From: Paraspadella gotoi
Lineage: Eukaryota; Chaetognatha
Assembly: GCA_051294375.1 (NCBI GenBank)
Contig: CM119270.1
Coordinates: 20,985,775 to 21,049,774, forward strand
Direction of reading: 5' to 3'
Length of the DNA: 64,000 nucleotides
The notes under the pieces were generated by a model that was not told where the DNA came from, made no database searches, and was given only the letters and a program-made list of their open reading frames with translations. Of the stretch, positions 37,101 to 47,300 are shown piece after piece. The stretch's first letter is position 1, and each line of letters starts with the position of its first letter. A program made the translations under genes and the position numbers.

Positions 37101-37911
37101 CAACAACGAAGGGACCAACCAATCAATTCACTCGTGCCTATGGCCTGTCCCAAAGTCAACCAACAAATCAATCAACCAACATTGAAAGGAGCAACCAATC
37201 AATTCACTCGCGCCTATGACCTGTCCCAAAGTCAAACCAACAAATCAAGCAACCAATCAACCAACAACAAATGGACCAACCAATCAATTCACTCACGCCT
37301 ATGACCTGTCCCAAAGTCAACCAATCAATCAATCAACCAACAACGAATTGACCAACCAATCAATTCACTCACGCCTATTTCCTGTCTCAAAGTCAACCAA
37401 TCAATCCATCAACCAATCAACCAACAATGAATGGACCAACCAATCAATTCACTCGCGCCTATTTCCTGTCCCAAAGTCAACCAATCAATCAATCAACCAA
37501 TCTACCAACAACGAATTTACCAACCAATCAATTCACTCGCGCCTATTTCCTGTCCCAAAGTCAACCAATCAATCAATCAACCAATCAACCAACAACGAAT
37601 GGACCAACCAATCAATTCACTCGCGCCTGTTTCCTGTCCCAAAGTCGCGTTGACGACCCCTTTGAGGATGTACTCCTGCGGCGTTGAAGGCTCCAAGTCT
37701 TTGATGAGTCCAAACGCTTCTTGGATGTCATCTTGTTTGAGATAATAAATGACCAGGTTGAGTCTCGCCTCTCGGATGATGTCCAGGAGAGGAGGAAAAA
37801 CCTGAGGTGGGAGAAATAAGATTAATATTAAATTGGATTAATATTGTTGAATTAGATTAATATTGGATAAGATTATTATTATTACTTAAAGATTATTATT
37901 ATTACTTAAAG

Positions 37912-37967
<56 letters not shown>

Positions 37968-40900
37968 TTGAATAAATATTGGTTAAGATAAATATTGGAT
38001 ACGATTGGATTTGGATGAGATTAAAGCTGAATATTTTTTATTTGAAAATTTTAATTAAAGTATTTTTTTATTAGTCTGTCTCTTAGCAAATAAATACTTG
38101 TACAGTCTAAACACAACTGCCGTGTCCGCAGTCCTGCAGCCTTGGAACCTAAAGCGCCCCCTCACCTGCAGCCATTACACCTGCAGCTCCCTATAACCTG
38201 CAGCCCTCTTAACTGCAGAGCCCCCTAACCCGGAAGCGCCCACTCTTTTGCTGCCCTCTTACCTGCAGCGCGCCATCTCCATTTCTAAAGACGACCATGT
38301 TGTGTTTGATCAACTCCTTCCCGAAAGTAAAGAATGGACTCAGTTGATCCTGCAAGGATTTCAGTTCCGCCTCCGCCGCTTTCCCGTTGTAGAGTCTAAA
38401 AAGAGTAATAGGTTTATTAAAACATAGTTATACTAAGTAGGATTTCTAGTAATATCTAATTTGGTAAACATAATATATTTATGCATTGACCGATTTAATT
38501 ACATTACAATTACCGATGTATTGATTAATTGATTAATTGTTTTGATATCCTCTTGATTGATTAAATGGATTTATTGATTTATCAATCGATTGATTGCCTT
38601 ATTGCAAGATTCGTTGATTTGTTGATAAAAACCTGTAGTGATTGCAGGCTTTTAGATTAACTGCAATGAGGGAATCTGAATGATGCTGTAGGTACTGTAG
38701 CAAAACCTCTTGGGATACATCGTAGTAGTCGAGTTTGTAGTAGCAGAGGGCAACATATACGTTTAATGCCCTGACAGAGAAAATACATTTTATTCAACAC
38801 ATTCAACTGCGCATTCTTTGAAACAATATACCTCTTTATAGATAAACTAGACTGAGAGAGTCTTGCTTGCAGGGTAATGCTATACTATTATCTCCTAAGA
38901 GTAATAGAGGCCTTAAATCACCATAGCCTGTCCAAAGTCAGGGGAAAGATTACTTATTTATTAAATGAATGGATAATTTTATATTGCTAGTACCAATTTC
39001 ATAACAGTGAAAAATAATACCCTTTTTCTAACGTAAAGTCAAAATTTAATGGGTCGTAATCATTAAAAACACTTTTGCTTAACTTTAGAGATAAATGTTG
39101 TAGATTAGCTTAAGGATAAGCGTATTAGGGTTAGGCATTATAACTTGGGATAACATAAGGGATTAAACGTTATGCATTTGCTTCGGAATTTGGGTTAAAA
39201 TTAAGTTTAGAAATTATGGAACAGAATTAGTGTTTTTTTTTTTCAGAAAACAGGGCCAAATATTGCGAATGTCTATTAATGAATAAATGAATTAATAAAA
39301 GAAGGAGAAAAATGCTAAAAAGTTTAAAGATAAAAAGTGAGATATATTTACTTGTAATCCCTGTTGTCCAAAAGAATTCGTTTGTAAACATCGATGGCTT
39401 CTTGATAATGTGACCTCAAGTAGTGAATAGAAGCCAAAGACAACTGATCCTCTAAGATGTCCTGTTAAAGACACTCGTTTATCTTTTACATGTCAGTTAA
39501 TAAAAGAAAAAAAAGCATTTTAAACATTTAACCCGATGATTTGTGTGGGAACAGGTATAGACAGTTAAACTAATCGGTTCCATTGTTTTTTTGCCAAAAT
39601 AAAAAAAAAACTGTCTATTACTATAAGTATTTGAAAATAAATCTTTAAGTGACAGGAGTAGTCAAACTCGTTTGTAAACTGACTTTTATAATCGCGGCTA
39701 AAATCGGTATTTGTAAGTTTTATCATTCAACGCTCGCGTGAAAGTTTACTCCGCGGAACCTTTTATCGACATTTTTAAGTCTTTCAAATTACCAGAACCT
39801 GTGATAATTGATTGTTAAGGTTTAAAATTATAATTATTGTTTCCATTGACATTGTTGTTGAACAAAAAAAAAACTACATATCATAATATATTTTTTTTGA
39901 ATTTTCCACATAAATACACAGACGCTACCACCTCATTGCCTACTTTACATTTATAACTTTCTAACTTACTTTCCTGCGACGCCCTTCTCCCTTCTTACCC
40001 TCGCCACCTCCAACCCCCCCCCCCAGCCACCAACCCCCCCAACCACCCACTACGCACTGCCACCCATCACATTGCACCTGCAACTTCTGATGGTGCGTCA
40101 TGAGTCTCTTCTCGTCGCCCAATTTGTGGGCGACGTGAAAGAGGACGCGGTTGCGCAGCGCCGAATCCGGCGCCTGCTGAGCAGCCGCGTCCGCCTCCTC
40201 GTACATGCCGAGAAAGAAGAAGCAACAGGCGAGAAAGAGAGGAAGATTGGGATCGGTCTTGTCGGCGCGGGAAGAGAGCGCCTGATCGGGGAGGAAAGTA
40301 AATAATTAATGGCCTGATTGGGGGAGTTAGAAAGTAAATAATTAATGGCCTGATTGGGGGAGTTAGAAAGTAAATAATTAATGGCCTGATTGGGGGAGTT
40401 AGAAAGTAAATAATTAATGGCCTGATTGGGGGAGTTAGAAAGTAAATAATTAATGGCCTGATTGGGCAGGGAGGCGTGGATTTTAGGGATACATTAAGGA
40501 ATGGCCTGATTCGGGAGGGAAGAGTGGGATAATGCTAAATATTATAGTTTTAAATTCGCGAGTAATATTATCAAAAGCCCGGAAAAACCGAAATGGATTG
40601 TGAAAAATAGAATAGAATTCCAACCTAAAAAAAGTTTAATTTTCAAAATAAAGAGAAAGCGAAATAAAAAAATAATTAGCAACTTTATTTCTTTATTCTT
40701 GCATTTAAAAAAAACCCGACTAATTAACCAGAGCGAAAACCCAACTGGATATATTCCGCTTATATCACCTGGTATTTCTTTAACTAGATATATTCTGTTT
40801 ATATCACCTGGTATTCCTTTAACGCTCTGTCGTAGTCGCCCATGTGGAAGGCGCAGTAGCCCATCCATAAATCGAGATCTGAGTTCCCTTTTCCCGATGA

Positions 40901-41693
40901 CCTGGACAACACAGAAAACATCTCAATTTAGCGGTTGATTGTTTCGTTTGATAGATTGATCCATTGATTGACGGACATTGCATTAGTGAAGGTTTGATCT
41001 ATGCACCATATCAGCGAAAATCAATTATTTTATTTCATTATAATTGTTCAGTTGACATAATTAATTCATTTCAATTATTCATCCATCTATTCATTTATTC
41101 ATCCATCCATTCATCAATTAAACCATCTATTCATTTATTCCTCCAATTATTCATTTAATCATCCATCTATTAATTTATTCTTCCACCCATTCATCAATTA
41201 AACCATGTATTCATTAAATCATCCCTCTATTCATTAATTCATCCATCTATTCATGCGACTTTTCCATGACCTCACCGGTTGAACTCTAAGATTGTCATCG
41301 CTCCCGCGTAATCCCGAACCTCAAGAAGGTCTTCGAATTTCGGAACGCCTGAGAGAGAAGCGGATAATTATTTATAAGTTATAACAACAATTAAAACAAA
41401 CAAAAACAAACAAAAAAACCTTAAAAGCATAATGAAAAAAAAACGTAACAATAAAAACAACGAGAAAAAAAAAACAGCAAAAAGAATAACAACAACAAAA
41501 TTATCTCGACATTCAAACAATAATGACGAAAAGTGAAAGTGAAAAGCAAAAACAACGTGATACTTTTGATAAAAGCAACTAAAAAGCATTTCCTACTTTT
41601 CTTTGCTTTTTTTGCTTTTTTCTCTTTCTTTTCTTGTTCTGCTTTCATCTCCTTTTCTTTTCCCGCCGACGTTTTTGCTCGCGACAAAATCAT
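34147..41693 (-). CDS. IFT56: Intraflagellar transport protein 56 (TTC26/DYF-13), 3' end missing
   Basis: Component of the IFT-B complex that carries cargo along cilia; TPR-rich. Exons (minus): 41,693-41,597, 41,348-41,276, 40,901-40,808, 40,281-40,078, 39,461-39,352, 38,770-38,633, 38,395-38,263, 37,801-37,627 (or to 37,621), 36,715-36,631, 36,195-36,078, 35,139-35,036, 34,509-34,371, 34,230-34,147. Together 518 codons in phase. Recognition is from long stretches shared with vertebrate IFT56, e.g. [91 protein letters not shown]. An upstream in-frame ATG (41,789) is less likely than 41,693, which matches the family start. The final some 45 residues of the family were not found. One intron (34,370-34,231) uses a GC donor. 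Confidence 0.95.
34700..35035 (-). repeat. Degenerate repeats of an IFT56 donor edge
   Basis: Downstream (minus) of the exon ending TTGGTTGGCCAG|GTAAG at 35,036, the words GTTGGCCAGGTAAG and GTCGGCCAGGTAAG recur near 34,716 and 34,833. TTGGCC pieces recur in between (near 34,855, 34,895, 34,940, 34,970), giving a decayed tandem array of the exon edge. Confidence 0.6.
35500..36077 (-). repeat. (GGGAAAAA)n purine tract in IFT56 intron
   Basis: About 570 bases, almost only C and T on plus, of CCCTTTTT/CCTTTTTC units. It begins immediately at the donor of the 36,078-36,195 exon, so on the transcribed strand the intron starts GTTTTGGGGAAAAAGGGG. The plus and minus frames through it are not genes. 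Confidence 0.9.
36196..36435. repeat. GAGGGAGA-rich tract in IFT56 intron
   Basis: GA/GGGAGA-rich degenerate repeat in the intron upstream (minus) of exon 36,195. Confidence 0.75.
36797..36821. repeat. (TA)n microsatellite
   Basis: A short pure TA run in an IFT56 intron. Confidence 0.85.
37005..37626 (-). repeat. Array of duplicated IFT56 donor edges, about 80-bp units
   Basis: Seven units follow (on minus) the real exon end. Each holds the last exon bases ACTTTGGGACAGGAAATAG-like, the donor region GCGCGAGTGAATTGATTGG, then GTTGG/GATTGATTG-rich filler. Plus-strand CCTGTCCCAAAGTC words occur near 37,060, 37,144, 37,220, 37,306, 37,381, 37,464, 37,548 and, in the true exon, 37,633. The Asn/Gln/Thr-rich open frames on plus come from this array. 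Confidence 0.9.
37917..37970. repeat. (ATT)n microsatellite
   Basis: A TTA/ATT run in an IFT56 intron, preceded by two direct copies of AAAGATTATTATTATTACTT. Confidence 0.85.
38105..38262 (-). repeat. Repeated GCTGCAG|GTAAG donor edges in IFT56 intron
   Basis: The real exon ends GGCGCGCTGCAG|GTAAGAGGGC at 38,263. Downstream on minus lie CTGCAGTTAAGAGGGC, CTGCAGGTTATAGGGAG, CTGCAGGTGTAATGG and CTGCAGGTGAGGGGGCGC, that is, four degraded copies of the same edge; at least two still carry a GT donor word. Confidence 0.7.
38850..38952 (-). repeat. Dispersed 'GACTTTGGACAGGCT' repeat, reverse
   Basis: On minus: CCTGACTTTGGACAGGCTAT, GGCCTCTATTACTCT, and CCCTGCAAGCAAGACTCTC. Related to 14,452-14,550 and continued left to right by ATGGATAATTTTATATTG as at 52,730 and 55,000. 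Confidence 0.6.
40283..40480 (-). repeat. 36-bp array of duplicated IFT56 acceptors
   Basis: Five near-perfect 36-bp units (plus-strand GGCCTGATTGGGGGAG words near 40,310, 40,346, 40,382, 40,418, 40,454) plus a diverged one near 40,502. On minus each reads TTTCTAACTCCCCCAATCAG|GC: branch point, pyrimidines and AG, matching the real acceptor CTTTCCTCCCCGATCAG|GC at 40,282. Confidence 0.9.
40757..40807 (-). repeat. Duplicated IFT56 donor edge, about 42 bp
   Basis: The real exon ends GTTAAAGGAATACCAG|GTGATA at 40,808. The intron repeats TTAAAGAAATACCAG|GTGATATAA about 42 bases further on, with the same GAATATATC spacer. Confidence 0.85.
41085..41260. repeat. CATCCATCTATTCATTTATT minisatellite
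   Basis: Irregular tandem units of TTCATCCATCTATTCAT in the IFT56 intron between the second and third exons, ending some 15 bases before the exon at 41,276. Confidence 0.7.
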
Positions 41694-41871
41694 TTTTCTT
41701 TTTGTCTTTGTTTTATATTTTTTAAGTTTTTGTTCATTCGAACCGTTTATTTTTTTACATTGTTTATTTATAGGTGGAAGAATAGCCAATTGTTATTCGC
41801 CACGACATTATGAATATTTTTATATGACAATGGCATTTGATGGCGACGTCGGCAGCTGCGCGAGTTTTCCG

Positions 41872-41884
41872 ATTGCTTAGCAAC
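41872..41884 (-). promoter_or_regulatory. RFX X-box-like site
   Basis: On minus the site reads GTTGCTAAGCAAT, two facing half-sites GTTGCT and AGCAAT with a one-base spacer, about 180 bases upstream of the IFT56 start codon. RFX factors bind such palindromes in promoters of ciliary genes. The match is imperfect in the last base. Confidence 0.5.
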
Positions 41885-42019
41885 GGATCCTCTGCCCGAG
41901 AGCAGAAAGAGAGAGAGAAAAAGAGAGAGAGAGAAACATATGTCTTTTGTTTAAATATCGATAAAGACCAAAAAAGAGTCCAGCATCGAGAGCCATCCAG
42001 TATTCTAAAGAAAAATAAG

Positions 42020-42039
42020 ATATAGATATATATACATAT

Positions 42040-42080
<41 letters not shown>
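42020..42080. repeat. (TA)n / GATATA microsatellite
   Basis: TATAGATATATATACATATA followed by a pure TA run. Confidence 0.9.
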
Positions 42081-42085
<5 letters not shown>

Positions 42086-42923
42086 AAGAAATTATTCACG
42101 CAAGAACGAGAGCGGTGTAATTAGAAAGATGGAAAAAAAGTATTTATAAGAATGTATTAGGCATACGCAAACGATAGCTATATATCTTAGGTCATCGTTG
42201 TTCATATGAATTCATCGTTATGGGAAAAAAACAAATTGGTCAGAATTTTCATAACTGTTATTAAATTCATAAAGGCAAAAGAGTTAACTTATTAGGGAAG
42301 AGCACGGGTTATTATTTCTTGATTGCCAATACCTGTTATTATTTCTCTATCATAACATCGTCATCAGTGATTTGTATATAAACATTGAAGAACAATACTA
42401 ACTTAAAACTATTTTATGATTAATCATATTTTGCAGAACGAAACAACGGTTCCGCTCCGTTCGTGAGATCACGTAAACTTAATTAAACATACATAACGAT
42501 TTACTCAGACGGGAATTCCAGCGAAAACCTTTTTTTTTTCACAATGTATACTCGCATTCTATTTAAATTTAACTGCATTGATTTTAAAAATTGACTTTCA
42601 TTTTCTGTTCATTTCTTTTTTTTTAATCGAACTGGAAGTTCGAGCGCAGCGTTCGGACACGAAAACAAAACACGAATCATAGACAAAAGACGTTACCGTA
42701 TTAAAAAAAAAAGCAAAGCGATATATTGGATTTGGAGTTTATTGAAACGATTTAAGGAAAATAATATCATGAAGTTTATTTATAATTTCATCAGAAAACC
42801 CCCAAAGTAACAATTTCGTTAAAAAAAACAAAGAAAAAGGATCAAGGCTTCAGTGTTTACTCCACCTTTTATAAACTGAACCCGTAAATCTCGAGAGACA
42901 TTACTTACTTTTCAGCAGCGAAA

Positions 42924-44325
42924 ATGGAATCTCTACAATTTCTTCTCGAATCTTTGGAAAAATTTTGGCAGAAAAACGGAGTCGCGAATCTTGACGAAGT
43001 TGAAGTTAGGGAGAAGATTCGTGATTTCGTCGCCGCCATCTTGAGTGAGTTATTAAAAAACTTATTATTCTGGGTGAGTTAATCAGTAAGTTTATGAAAA
43101 AAATGAGGCCTAAACGTAACGGTTCTCTTATCTGTCACCATCAAAAATAACCATCAAAATAATTGTGACCAGACTGTTCGGTACACGAAAGATGACATTT
43201 TAAATTGTCTTCTTCAGAGGAATATGCAGAGGATTCCGCCGCCGACGCAGCCGACGCATCCGACGCAGCCGACGCAGCCGACGCAGCCGACGCCCCGACG
43301 GAAGACGGCGGCGCCTTACCCGACGATCGGGACAACAACGACGCCGGCCGCGCCAATGACGCCGCAAGAGACGGCGATCATTCAACGGACATCAGCCGCT
43401 CTCCAGATGTCACCGAGGACGTCGAGAATTCCAGCGACGCTGCCTCTGCCGCCGCCGCTGCCGCCCTCTCGCCTGACCTTCCTCCCAAACTGGCATCGAC
43501 GTCGCCACTTCAACTCTATTGCCTGATCGAGATGATCATTCATCTAAACCCAGATGTTTTCCCTTACGTTCGGGTCATCCTCGGCGCCTTTCGCGCCGCT
43601 TACCACGACGCCGGAAGAGGTACTTAAGATCTAAATGAAGGGAGGGGTTTAAACAGGCCAGGGACAAGGGGCGGACACCGAGGGGCCGCAGCCCCTGCGC
43701 CAGTTGGTGAGAACCCCTGGATCACACAGGCTATATCCCCGTTTCATATGTTCCACACCTTTCCCCATCTCCCTACACCCTACACCAACCCAACCCTAGT
43801 CGGCGCACTCTTGGTCACCGACGCCCTTCTAGCCGACTTGACTCGCAAGCACGGTCAACTGGGGAAGGCGGCCAACGAGGCCGAGCGGGTCGTCGACCGC
43901 TTGGAGGAAGAAGAGTCGCTGCTTGAGTCGTCGGATGCGCCCTTCGTCAAAGCGATCGTCCACAAGACCTTCGGGTTTTGTCTCAATCGATTGGACAAAT
44001 GGAAATACAAAGCGGAAAACGAGAAGAGTGCAAGGGTGAGAGGGTGAGAGGGTTAGATTAGAACCGGAAAGTTTGAAAGGTTGGAATAATTTAAGAGATT
44101 AGCAAAGAGAAATTTGTTTTTGTTAATACAACGATTTTATTTAATAAAAACAGACATGTTTCGACTCCAATGTGAGTCTTCAATTCATCAGCGCATTTTA
44201 ACATTTGTGAAATATTTGATGTCAAATTAGGAGAGAGCGGGAGAGAGAGAGACCGAAGCACGATGAGAGAGAGAGAAGGAGAAAGGAGGAAGCAGACGAC
44301 GAGAGAGAGAAGAAGACGAGCAGAA

Positions 44326-44363
<38 letters not shown>

Positions 44364-47300
44364 AAAGGTTTCCAACCAAGAATTGAGGGAAAGGAGATTG
44401 GTCAGAGGTGAGGACAGGTTAAGCTCAAGACAGATGTGAAATGCCTAATTTATATATATATATATAGAGGAGAAGAGAGAGAGAAGAGAGAGACGAGAAG
44501 CTCAGAGAAAGAAAGAGAGAGAGAGAGAGAGACAGAGAGTCTCAGAGAAAAAGGAGACCTCTCTCTACTAATTTGGCAACCAATATAAATACTTTTTTAC
44601 CATTAAAATTTATATAATAAATTTTTTTTTCTTTCTATTGCCTATCTTTTTAACCTTTTTTAGTATTAAGTTTGCAATAAAATCAAATAAAATAAGAATG
44701 GAGGTTTTAAAAAAATAATTTCTTATATTAATTGCAAAAATTTTTTATAGTTGCTTATTTTTATATTTTAATCAAAGAAAAGAGAAAAAGCCTTTGAAAG
44801 ATGAAAGGGAGGATTAGGGATAAATAAAAAATGGCAACATGATGGGAAAAAGTCAAGAACAAAATTATTAAAGTTCCTCGACCAAATTCTAAAATTCTAA
44901 AAGGCCAAGAAGCTTTTCATCGTGTTGATATGTCGCTAGCGTATTTAGATCAGATATTTATCCATTTATTTACAATTTTACAGGATTTGTTGATCGATAT
45001 TTTACTGACTTTGCAAACGTCTCCTGCATAGTCTTTCTGATATTTCCTGCTCTAATTGTTCTTTGTTAAGTGTTTAAAACTGTACTATAAAAATACTGAT
45101 AATGATTATATTGGAGTTTTTTGGGGTGGGCTTGTGTCCTAGTTTTTTCACAATTAAAGCTGTTCTATTTTAATGTTAGTTAGAATAATTGATATCTCCC
45201 CTCAAAAAAATTATTTATCTGTAATTAATTTTTCTGTTTGGTTTGGATTTTTAGGAACATTTATACCAGTAATGATATTTTTTTTAAACAGAGTTGATAT
45301 AAAATTCAAATATTCTAAACATTTGATTTTCATTCATATTTTAATAGTTTTATAAGTGCTCTTTTCTTTATTCATACAAATGTAAAAAAAAACTTTTGTG
45401 ACAACTGATTAATTAAAATACTTTCATACTGAACTGTGAATATTTGTCACAATGTCCGACAACATACTGTATCTAAAATTAAATTTATAAAAGGACTTAG
45501 TACATAAATTAGAAACAAATCATGTGAGGCGACTTAGAATCATGTTTTAATATTAATCATGAAAAATCATGCATTAAAAATGTAACATGAGTTATAATTA
45601 GGTCTTTTTAATATTTGTTTTATATTAGCTTATTCATTTTAAAAGTGTAAGCAACAAAACTAGATTTGATATACATTATTTTTCTCAAAATTTAGTTAAT
45701 GAAATAACGAAATAAAAAATGATAAAAAACATAATATGTATTTAAATCAAACACCATAAAAACAGATTAAAGCAATGGATGGAACCACCAAAAAAATCAA
45801 AGTAGAAATATGAGAGAAATCCGTAACTTTGTGGTCAATAAGGGCGAAAAAATTCTTAATAATTTCAACATAGAATCCTTCCAAGTGACAATATTCTCTC
45901 AGACCTTGTAATTTTTGAACAATACATTGAGACCAAAAAGTTATATCTGCTAAAAAACGTTTTATGAGCAAATTTTCTTCTACTCCAACAAAATCTGCAT
46001 CAATTAGACGCCACTTACGTTTTTGGAGAATTGGCACGGATCGGGCCCGCGGTTCTAAAACAAGTAGCGAAAAAATAAAAAAACCTATATAAACTGTCAG
46101 GGCAGCCATGAACACGGCAGGCGAAAAAAGCTTCCCCCTCTGAAAAAACAATAAACTGTTTACGAAAGGCAAAAAGGAGAGAAAATTTAAGAAGGAAAAA
46201 CTTTCATTGAAAATTGTTAAACGAAAAAACTCTGACAAGATAGAAAAGCGAAGGCCTTTTGCTTCGGATATCGACATGTTTTGGTGATAGTTGGTGAATC
46301 TTTGCAGATTTTGCCTAAGGTAAACTCCGTTCCCTTCACCTCTAATCCAAAAGTAGGTCAAAAATGGCAATGGTGCCGTCACTACCGAAAGCATAAATAT
46401 TAAAAAAACCTGCGCCTTTTTTATTTTTATATTTTTAAACAAATTGCGCAGAAATTTCAATGCAATAAGGGTTGTGAAAAGTGGAAAGAAGTTTGCAATT
46501 AAATTGTGGAAACGAGCGTATTCAGTTTGAAAATAAACAAGATGATAACCCAATTGGGTGTTTCGTTTTGGTTTGATAAACATCCAATTGTTTTTTTTTG
46601 CATTCAAATAATAAGCAAACCCAATAAGGGAAGCAAAAAAGGTCATAGAATAAAGACATGTCACAGATGACAGTGAAATGTTCTTCGTTGCTAGCAAGAG
46701 CATTCCAGTATGAAGTATTCCCAGCAGAAGATCTACAAAAACTAAAAGCAACATCAATTTTTGAGTTGGTTGCAAAAATAAAAAGTTTCCTAATGGAAGG
46801 TGCGATGCATATGAAAAAATTGGGCAAAGATTTTTATCTGGAAACATTTCAACCCACTTTTTTTGCGTTTTGCTTCCAAAAACTTCCACAAAACAAATAG
46901 ACACTTTGAAATTTATCATATTGAGACTTAAGTAAATTTTTAACTGTGGAATTTTATAATTTATAAGTTTTATTGAATCTAAACCCCATTTGATACTTTG
47001 AATCTGGAAATCAAAATCTATTCCACTGATATCTTTATGCTTTTTGTAAGACATTGTAAATCCAAGTATAAAGGCACTGAACAAAGGCATAATTATCCAT
47101 TGAAATGTAGATTTTTCAATTTTGGGGATACGATTCCTGACTGGAGCCAAATTTAGTAACATCATCTTAATCATTATTTTGAATTCCGTAATTGAAAAAA
47201 CACGCAAAAGTAAAAATGGCGCGAATATCAAAAATATTTCAGAGTATAGAATAAAGTGAACATAAATTAAATATAAAGAAATCGTTTTCTTTGACGTCCT

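Larger units (their letters stand above)
41694..42923. promoter_or_regulatory. Head-to-head intergenic region (IFT56 / plus-strand partner)
   Basis: The 1.23 kb between the start codons of IFT56 (minus, 41,693) and the 425-residue gene (plus, 42,924) must hold both promoters. It contains a GA tract near 41,907-41,935, a TA-rich tract 42,020-42,080 and an X-box-like site at 41,872. No other gene is visible here. Confidence 0.6.

Noticed and set aside
37216-37745. Asn/Gln/Thr-rich repeat protein on plus (prion-like)
   Set aside because: It is the donor-edge array read on the non-coding strand; the real exon is on minus.
40296-40480. CRISPR-like array of 36-bp repeats
   Set aside because: There are no spacers; units are head to tail, and the context is an intron of an animal gene.
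43224-43526. Pro/Thr-rich frame overlapping exon 2 of the plus-strand gene
   Set aside because: It is in the wrong phase for the flanking splice sites; the Asp/Ala frame joins exons 1 and 3 correctly.
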